Shown here: in pieces, positions 1 through 4,951 of the stretch | How the letters are laid out: the number at the start of each line of letters is the position of its first letter | How positions within the stretch are numbered: position 1 is the stretch's first letter | DNA from: CAZZEX01 sp964653285 | GTDB taxonomy: Bacteria; Chloroflexota; Anaerolineae; B4-G1 | NCBI GenBank assembly: GCA_964653285.1 | Contig: CAZZEX010000146.1 | Coordinates: 1-8,988, forward strand | Length of the DNA: 8,988 bases | Direction: 5' to 3' | Made by a program: the position numbers and the translations under genes | Notes under the pieces: model-generated | What the model saw: the letters and a program-made list of their open reading frames with translations, nothing else | Database searches by the model: none | What the model was told of the DNA's origin: nothing

Positions 1-710
<710 letters not shown>

Positions 711-802
711 TTCTACCGTGGTTTGCCACCACGGTTCGTTGACGTTGGCCCGAGTTCCGCTTACCTTCCTGTCACTCTTCAGTTGTTAAGGTCCCCACAC
801 GC
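711..802 (-). other. 16S rRNA leader with processing-type hairpin and boxA-like element
   Basis: This is the transcribed leader between the proximal promoter start (about 802) and the 16S 5' end. A perfect 8-bp stem (ACCGTGGT, 5-nt loop, ACCACGGT) at 715-735 sits just upstream of the mature 16S end and may belong to the processing structure. On the minus strand, ACCTTAACAACT (about 781-792) resembles the CTTTAACAATT core of the bacterial boxA antitermination signal. The boxA match is suggestive only. Confidence 0.45.
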
Positions 803-808
803 GACCTA

Positions 809-837
809 ACTATAGCACATTCGCCGTTCTTTGTCAA
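809..837 (-). promoter_or_regulatory. rRNA promoter P2
   Basis: On the minus strand there is a -35 box TTGACA (832-837), a 17-bp spacer and a -10 box TATAGT (809-814). This is a near-perfect sigma-70-type promoter. Transcription should start at about 802, giving a ~90-nt leader before 16S. Confidence 0.8.
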
Positions 838-840
838 GGG

Positions 841-877
841 AGAAAATAAGACCGACGCCCCCATTTAGGCATCGGCC
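841..877 (-). terminator. Intrinsic-terminator-like hairpin between rRNA promoters P1 and P2
   Basis: On the minus strand GGCCGATGCC (868-877) pairs with GGCGTCGGTC (850-859) over 10 bp, including two G-U pairs, across an 8-nt loop. The T-rich TTATTTTCT (841-849) follows at once. It lies downstream of P1 and upstream of P2, so it would stop P1 transcripts before the 16S gene unless antitermination acts. Confidence 0.6.
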
Positions 878-973
878 AGGCAACTTCCCGTGAGCCATTC
901 CCCGGGAGTCTTGCCCCCCCTACATCTACTGTCAGATCTTCTCACTCACTCAGCGAGCGAGATCTCTCCATCC
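841..973 (-). ncRNA. Candidate structured small RNA or leader transcript from P1
   Basis: A transcript from P1 (start about 973) to the hairpin and T-tract ending near 841 would be about 133 nt. It could fold into three consecutive hairpins. The first is a 5' stem at about 932-964, where CTCGCTC pairs with GAGTGAG (one G-U) and is extended by AGAT/ATCT. The middle stem is GGCAA/TTGCC (911-915 with 879-883) with an inner TCCCG/CGGGA stem. The third is the terminator hairpin. There is no convincing reading frame. I do not recognise a known RNA family. It could instead be just the distal rRNA leader, read through by antitermination. Confidence 0.4.
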
Positions 974-980
974 GGGGGTA

Positions 981-1009
981 ATTATAGCAGATCTCTATCC
1001 CCTTGTCAA
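981..1009 (-). promoter_or_regulatory. Promoter P1 (rRNA-distal / candidate sRNA promoter)
   Basis: On the minus strand there is a perfect -35 TTGACA (1004-1009), a 17-bp spacer and a perfect -10 TATAAT (981-986). The start is expected near 973. It is divergent from the fur promoter; the two -35 boxes are 29 bp apart and lie in 10-bp inverted repeats. Confidence 0.8.
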
Positions 1010-1038
1010 GTGGGCCGTGCCCCAAAACGGAGACTGAC

Positions 1039-1067
1039 TTGACAAGATTACGACTCGGCGTTATAGT
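1039..1067 (+). promoter_or_regulatory. Promoter of the fur-metal transporter operon
   Basis: TTGACA (1039-1044), a 17-bp spacer and TATAGT (1062-1067) make a near-consensus promoter. The start is expected at about 1074, giving a ~30-nt leader to the ATG at 1104. The start site lies inside a 21-bp palindrome, as expected for a repressor-controlled promoter. Confidence 0.8.
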
Positions 1068-1070
1068 GTC

Positions 1071-1091
1071 TAATGAAAAAGTGTTTCATTA
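1071..1091 (+). promoter_or_regulatory. Operator palindrome of the FUR-family regulator (autoregulatory)
   Basis: Perfect inverted repeat: TAATGAAA, 5-nt spacer AAGTG, TTTCATTA. It begins 4 bp after the -10 box and covers the predicted +1, so bound protein would block initiation. It matches the second palindrome at 1563-1583 at 14 of 21 positions (shared TGAAAA and TCA blocks). It also resembles the Fur-type TGATAAT-N-ATTATCA pattern. Confidence 0.65.
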
Positions 1092-1103
1092 AGAAGCTGT
1101 GCT

Positions 1104-1544
1104 ATGAAAGAGACCATGATGACGGAGTGCGAACAATGCCTTGCCGACGCCGGTTGTCGGATCACGGCGTCCCGACGGGCGGTGATGCAGGTGCTGATGC
1201 AGACGGACACCCCGCTCTCGCCGCAGGATATCCTGGAGCAGGCGCAGGCGGTGCACCGGAAGCTGGGGCTGGTGACGGTCTATCGGACGCTGAATCTGCT
1301 CTCGGAGTTAGATCTGGTGCGCCGCGTCCACCGCGAGAACGGCTGCCATGGCTACTTTCCTACCTCGCCGGGCCACCGCCACGCGCTGATCTGCCGGGTC
1401 TGCGGCCGGGCGGTGGAGTTCCCCGGTGAGGACGACCTGCACGCGCTGATCGAACGGGTCGAAGCAAGGACGGGCTACCAGGTGGACGATCACCTGCTCC
1501 AACTGTCTGGCCTCTGCCCAGACTGCCGGAAAACGGAGGCGTGA
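1104..1544 (+). CDS. FUR-family metal-responsive transcriptional repressor (Fur/Zur-like)
   Basis: This 146-residue protein matches the FUR family over its whole length. The N-terminal winged-helix DNA-binding domain has the recognition region GLVTVYRTLNLLSELDLV (residues about 55-72). The dimerisation and metal-binding domain carries GHRHALICRVCG (90-101) and LCPDC (137-141). Cys97/Cys100 and Cys138/Cys141 form the usual structural zinc site; His91, His93 and His130 are likely sensory-metal ligands. The ATG at 1104 follows a weak AAGAAG 7 nt upstream; ATGs at 1116 and 1119 are alternatives. The next gene is a metal-binding protein of an ABC importer, which points to a metal-uptake regulator. 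Zur fits a ZnuABC-type neighbour, but Fur- or Mur-like specificity cannot be excluded from sequence. It probably represses itself through the palindrome at its own start site. Confidence 0.9.
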   Translation: MKETMMTECEQCLADAGCRITASRRAVMQVLMQTDTPLSPQDILEQAQAVHRKLGLVTVYRTLNLLSELDLVRRVHRENGCHGYFPTSPGHRHALICRVCGRAVEFPGEDDLHALIERVEARTGYQVDDHLLQLSGLCPDCRKTEA

Positions 1545-1562
1545 CTTTCTTTTTTTGCCAGC

Positions 1563-1583
1563 TATTGAAAATTATTGTCAATA
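1563..1583 (+). promoter_or_regulatory. Second FUR-type operator, upstream of the metal-binding protein gene
   Basis: This 21-bp palindrome has a single mismatched pair plus a central base: outer arms TATTGA and TCAATA around AAAT-T-ATTG. The core TGAAAAT-T-ATTGTCA matches the classical Fur 7-1-7 pattern at nearly every position. It lies in the 55-nt fur-znuA gap, just before the ribosome binding site. I see no clean -35/-10 pair here (TTGCCA at 1555 is the best -35), so it may act on an internal promoter or as a roadblock. Confidence 0.65.
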
Positions 1584-1592
1584 AAGAAGGAG
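1584..1592 (+). promoter_or_regulatory. Ribosome binding site deciding a GTG start
   Basis: AAGAAGGAG ends 7 nt before GTG 1600. It is only 1 nt from the upstream TTG at 1594, so GTG 1600 is preferred. A second, weaker AAGGGGAAG (1606-1613) could serve ATG 1621. Confidence 0.5.
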
Positions 1593-1599
1593 TTTGCGA

Positions 1600-2469
1600 G
1601 TGAACAAGGGGAAGTCACAAATGGTTAGGCGGTTGTACGTCATCGTTGTAACCCTGTTGCTGAGCGCGGCGCTGCTGGCTGGGTGCAGCCAGAGCACGGC
1701 GCCCGCATCCACCGACACATTGAACGTCACAGTGAGCATCTTGCCACAGAAATACTTTGTGGAGCGCGTCGGCGGTGAGCACGTGACCTTGAACGTGATG
1801 GTGCAGCCCGGGGCCAGCCCGGCAACCTACGAACCTAAGCCAGCGCAACTGACGGCATTGAGCCAGGCCGCCGCCTACGTCAGCATCGGTGTACCCTTCG
1901 AGGATGCGTGGCTGGACAAAATTGCCTCGGCCAATTCTGATATGCTGATGGTAGACACGACCACAGGCATCGAACGCGTAGGCAATGACCCGCACATCTG
2001 GCTCTCGCCAACGTTGGTTAAGACCCAGGCGCAGACGATCTACGACGCATTAGTAGAACTTGACCCTGCTCACAAAACAGACTACAAAGCGAACGTGGAC
2101 AGTTTCGTTGCAGACATTGACGCGCTGGATGCCGACATCCGGGCGGCGTTGGAGGGATTGGAGACCAAAAAATTCATGGTCTTCCACCCCGCCTGGGGGT
2201 ATTTCGCCCGCGACTACGGCCTGGAGATGATCTCCATCGAGGTCGGCGGGCAGGAGCCCAGTGCAGCCGAACTGGCAGCGCTCGTCGCCAAGGCCCAGGA
2301 AGAGGGCATCAATGTGATCTTCGCACAGCCGGAGTTCAGCACAAAGGATGCCGAAACCATCGGCAACGAGATCGGCGGGGAGGTGCTGCTCATCAGCCCG
2401 CTGGCGCCTGACTGGTTGGATAACCTGCGCCAGGTGGCCGATACGTTCGCAGAGGTGTTAAACCAGTAA
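1600..2469 (+). CDS. Zinc/manganese-type ABC transporter substrate-binding lipoprotein (cluster A-I, ZnuA/TroA-like)
   Basis: This ~289-residue protein captures a divalent metal outside the membrane and hands it to the permease. The N-terminus has a basic stretch, a hydrophobic segment and the lipobox LAGC, so it should be lipid-anchored at Cys29. The mature part follows the TroA/ZnuA fold: VTVSILPQKYFVERVGG, then PGASPATYEPKP, DPHIWLSP (His132), VFHPAWGYFARDYGL (His196) and AQPEFSTKDAETI (Glu245/Asp250). The position of the usual first metal-binding His (SPHTYEP) is Ala75 here. The His-rich loop of many ZnuA proteins is absent. Metal choice therefore cannot be assigned. GTG 1600 is favoured by its Shine-Dalgarno; ATG 1621 gives a shorter, equally normal signal peptide. 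The ATPase gene follows after 12 nt. Confidence 0.88.
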   Translation: MNKGKSQMVRRLYVIVVTLLLSAALLAGCSQSTAPASTDTLNVTVSILPQKYFVERVGGEHVTLNVMVQPGASPATYEPKPAQLTALSQAAAYVSIGVPFEDAWLDKIASANSDMLMVDTTTGIERVGNDPHIWLSPTLVKTQAQTIYDALVELDPAHKTDYKANVDSFVADIDALDADIRAALEGLETKKFMVFHPAWGYFARDYGLEMISIEVGGQEPSAAELAALVAKAQEEGINVIFAQPEFSTKDAETIGNEIGGEVLLISPLAPDWLDNLRQVADTFAEVLNQ

Positions 2470-2481
2470 CGGGGAGGGGAA

Positions 2482-3279
2482 ATGCGACGCGCAGAAACGA
2501 CGGACATGCCGCGAGAGGTGATCTCGGTCCAGCACCTCTGGGCAGGGTACAACGGCGAACCTGTACTGGAGGATGTCAACCTTTCGGTCAGGGAACTGGA
2601 CTTCATCGGGTTGATCGGCCCGAACGGGGGCGGCAAGACGACGCTGCTCAAGGTGCTGCTGGGGCTGCTCCCGCCCACGCAGGGCCAGGCGCGCATCATG
2701 GGCAAGAGCATCAAGGAGGGACGGCAGTACGTCGGCTACGTGCCCCAGGCAGTGGAGTTCGATCGCGACTTCCCCATCAGCGTGTGGGACGTGGCCCGGA
2801 TGGGACGGCTGGGCCATTGTCGTCTGTTGCAGCGTTACACGGCTGAGGACGATGAGATCGTAACGGAGGCGCTGCGCAGTGTGGACATGCTGGATCTGTG
2901 CGAGCGCCCCATCGGTGCGCTCTCGGGTGGGCAGCGGCAGCGGGTCTATGTCGCCCGCGCACTGGCGACGAAGCCCCAAATCCTGCTCTTGGACGAGCCC
3001 ATGGCGAGCGTCGACACCCAGGTGAGTGTCAGCTTTTACGATTTGCTGAGCCGGCTGAATAAGCACGTCACCATTTTGATGATCTCCCACGATATAAGCG
3101 CGATTTCATCATACGTGAAGACAGTGGGTTGCCTCAACCGGCGCTTGTTCTACCACGGCGATAAGCAAATCACGCCGGATATGCTGGAGGCTGCATATCA
3201 GTGCCCCATAGATTTGATCGCTCACGGCGTACCGCACAGGGTCTTCCCGGAGCATATTGTGGAGGAGGTACGGTCATGA
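2482..3279 (+). CDS. Metal ABC transporter ATP-binding protein (ZnuC/MntB-like)
   Basis: This 265-residue cytoplasmic ATPase powers the importer. All nucleotide-binding elements are intact: Walker A GPNGGGKTT (46-54), Q-loop VPQ (Gln89), signature LSGGQRQR (147-154), Walker B ILLLDEP (167-173) and H-loop ISHD (His203). Length and the segment after Walker A (LLGLLPPTQGQARIMGK) fit the ATPases of zinc/manganese/iron-chelate ABC-3 systems. ATG 2482 follows a GGGGAGGGG at short spacing; ATG 2506 is possible but has no site. The stop codon overlaps the permease start (ATGA at 3276-3279), which suggests translational coupling. Confidence 0.92.
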   Translation: MRRAETTDMPREVISVQHLWAGYNGEPVLEDVNLSVRELDFIGLIGPNGGGKTTLLKVLLGLLPPTQGQARIMGKSIKEGRQYVGYVPQAVEFDRDFPISVWDVARMGRLGHCRLLQRYTAEDDEIVTEALRSVDMLDLCERPIGALSGGQRQRVYVARALATKPQILLLDEPMASVDTQVSVSFYDLLSRLNKHVTILMISHDISAISSYVKTVGCLNRRLFYHGDKQITPDMLEAAYQCPIDLIAHGVPHRVFPEHIVEEVRS

Positions 3280-4103
3280 TCGAGGCACTGCAGTTCGACT
3301 TCATGCGCAACGCGCTGATGGCGGGGGCGCTGGTCAGCGTCGTCTGCGGCATCATCGGCACCTTCGTCGTCATCAACCGAATCGTCTTCATCAGCGGCGG
3401 CATCGCGCACGCAGCATACGGCGGCATTGGCCTGGGGTACTTCCTCAAGTTCAACCCGGTGCTGGGCGCGATTGTCTTCAGCGTGGCATCGGCGTTGGGG
3501 ATGGGCGCGGTGCAGCGCAAGACCCGGCAGCGGGCGGACACTATCATCGGCGTGATGTGGGCCATCGGCATGGCGTTAGGGATCATCTTCGTGGACCTGA
3601 CGGAGGGCTACAAGGCGGACCTGATGAGCTATCTCTTCGGCAGTATCCTGACCGTCCCCTCTAGCGACCTGCTGATTATGCTGGTGCTCGACGTCATCGT
3701 CGTCGCGCTGGTGATGCTGTTCTATAAGGAGTTGCTGGCGATCTCCTTTGACGAGACCTTCGCCACCGTGGAGAACGTGCCAGTGGATGCGATCTATATG
3801 ATCCTGCTGTGCATGATCGCGTTCACCGTGGTGATGCTGATGCGGGTGGTGGGGCTGATCATGGTCATCGCCCTGCTGACGATGCCGGCGGCCATCAGTG
3901 GGCAATTCGTGAAGGATATGAAGAAGGTGATGGTACTGGCAAGCATCCTGGGCGTGATCTTCACGACGACGGGGTTATGGCTCTCCTACCTCCTGAACCT
4001 GACCTCTGGCGCGACGATCATCTTAGTCTCCGGCGCTGCCTACCTGCTGAGCCTGGCAGTCAAGCCGCTGATGCGCCGGGCCCATTCAGAAAGCACGGGC
4101 TGA
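3276..4103 (+). CDS. Metal ABC transporter permease, ABC-3 family (ZnuB/MntC-like)
   Basis: This 275-residue membrane protein forms the channel of the importer. About eight hydrophobic segments are visible. The N-terminal pattern FMRNALMAGALVSVVCGIIG followed by ...FISGGIAHAAYGGIGLGYFL is typical of ABC-3 permeases, as is the late VVGLIMVIALLTMPAAI segment that contributes to the ATPase contact region. I chose ATG 3276, not the upstream in-frame ATG at 3201. GGAGGAGG lies 7 nt before 3276, the 4-bp ATGA overlap with the ATPase is classical, and the extra 25 residues from 3201 are polar and atypical. A DUF523 gene follows 12 nt later. Confidence 0.92.
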   Translation: MIEALQFDFMRNALMAGALVSVVCGIIGTFVVINRIVFISGGIAHAAYGGIGLGYFLKFNPVLGAIVFSVASALGMGAVQRKTRQRADTIIGVMWAIGMALGIIFVDLTEGYKADLMSYLFGSILTVPSSDLLIMLVLDVIVVALVMLFYKELLAISFDETFATVENVPVDAIYMILLCMIAFTVVMLMRVVGLIMVIALLTMPAAISGQFVKDMKKVMVLASILGVIFTTTGLWLSYLLNLTSGATIILVSGAAYLLSLAVKPLMRRAHSESTG

Positions 4104-4115
4104 CGAGGTACGCAA

Positions 4116-4670
4116 TTGAAATGTAAACCTGATTCGGGAAACGGCTTACCGCAATCTGCAATCTATCTGGTCAGTGCGTGTCTGTTGGGAGTTCCCAGCG
4201 CCTACGACGGTAAAGCGCGCCTCCAGGCGGAACTGATCGCACTGGCAGCACAGGGGCAGGTCGTGCCGGTCTGCCCCGAGGTGGCTGGAGGCCTGGGGGT
4301 GCCCCGGCCCCCGGCCGAGATCGTAGGAGGGGATGGAGACAATGTGCTGGACGGCCATGCGCGGGTGATGACGGTCGCGGGAGAGGACGTGACCGAAGCC
4401 TACCTGCGTGGCGCGGAGTGCGCACTGGTAGTCGTGCGAAGGTACGGCATCACCACGGCTATCCTCAAGCAGCACAGCCCTTCCTGCGGCAGTACCTGTG
4501 TCTACGACGGCACCCATAGTGGGCGGCTGAGGGCGGGCCAGGGAGTGACGGCAGCACTCCTGCGGCGGCACGGCGTGACCATTTGGTCAGAGGAGAATGC
4601 ATCAATCTGCCTCCAAAAGGATCTTCGTGGACCGCGCAAATATTGCCGGGTAATTCCATTTCGCGGATGA
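4116..4670 (+). CDS. DUF523 family protein, TudS-like Fe-S thiouracil desulfidase homologue
   Basis: This 184-residue protein is a clear DUF523 member. Markers are VSACLLGVPSAYDG (19-32), VPVCPEVAGGLGVPRPPAEIVGGDG (about 50-74), and AILKQHSPSCGSTCVYDG (115-132). The characterised member TudS uses a [4Fe-4S] cluster held by three cysteines to remove sulfur from thiouracil. The candidate ligands Cys22, Cys53 and Cys124 are all kept, so a Fe-S enzyme is likely; the natural substrate is unknown. The start is TTG 4116 with GAGGT 6 nt upstream; the nearby ATG (4121) runs straight into TAA. It sits 12 nt after the permease, so it is probably the last gene of the metal operon. After the usual family end (VTIWSEEN) there are about 23 non-conserved residues. 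Confidence 0.85.
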   Translation: MKCKPDSGNGLPQSAIYLVSACLLGVPSAYDGKARLQAELIALAAQGQVVPVCPEVAGGLGVPRPPAEIVGGDGDNVLDGHARVMTVAGEDVTEAYLRGAECALVVVRRYGITTAILKQHSPSCGSTCVYDGTHSGRLRAGQGVTAALLRRHGVTIWSEENASICLQKDLRGPRKYCRVIPFRG

Positions 4671-4951
4671 GCAACTCGCCGCCCTTGAGCTCAAGGCGGG
4701 GCGTCTGCGCACGGACAGTACTCAGTCAGGTTGCCAGCAATATTGAGCGCATGGGACGGCTGCAGTTGCCAGTGGAAGTGTTGCAGCGTACCCACCGCAC
4801 GTTGAGCAAGGCGGATCAGGTCCATTGCGCCGACGAATTTGCGCCGTATCTGAAAGGCTCATCTGGGCAGTATGCCTACCCCCTCAGTCATTTTACGCAT
4901 CACGGCTTATGCGGTATAATACTCTCACGAATCTGTGCCCGGAGGTCACAC
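4671..4951. other. Spacer between the metal operon and gyrA
   Basis: This stretch of 281 nt has no gene I can support. It contains a 14-bp perfect palindrome (CCTTGAG/CTCAAGG, 4683-4696) with a possible CCG/CGG extension. It has no T-run, so it is a hairpin but not a convincing intrinsic terminator. The gyrA frame is open through the whole spacer, and a minus-strand frame is also open from about 4695 to 4860, but neither looks like a known protein. The gyrA promoter lies at its right end. Confidence 0.5.
4892..4920 (+). promoter_or_regulatory. gyrA promoter
   Basis: TTTACG (4892-4897), a 17-bp spacer and a perfect TATAAT (4915-4920). Start expected near 4927, giving a ~25-nt leader. Its position supports a gyrA start at 4952 and not further upstream. 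Confidence 0.65.

Noticed and set aside
1546..1556. T-run after fur as an intrinsic terminator
   Set aside because: The preceding hairpin is only about 3 bp (CCG/CGG), too weak; read-through into the transporter genes is more likely.
1594..1599. Binding-protein start at TTG 1594
   Set aside because: It is 1 nt after the Shine-Dalgarno; GTG 1600 has ideal spacing.
3201..3275. Permease start at ATG 3201
   Set aside because: The added 25 residues are polar and unlike ABC-3 permeases; ATG 3276 has a strong ribosome binding site and a 4-bp overlap.
4683..4696. CCTTGAG/CTCAAGG palindrome as terminator of the metal operon
   Set aside because: No T-tract follows; it is recorded only as a hairpin in the spacer.
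4583..4951. N-terminal extension of gyrA from ATG 4583
   Set aside because: It overlaps the DUF523 gene, spans a consensus promoter, adds residues absent from GyrA proteins, and TTG 4952 has a proper GGAGG site.
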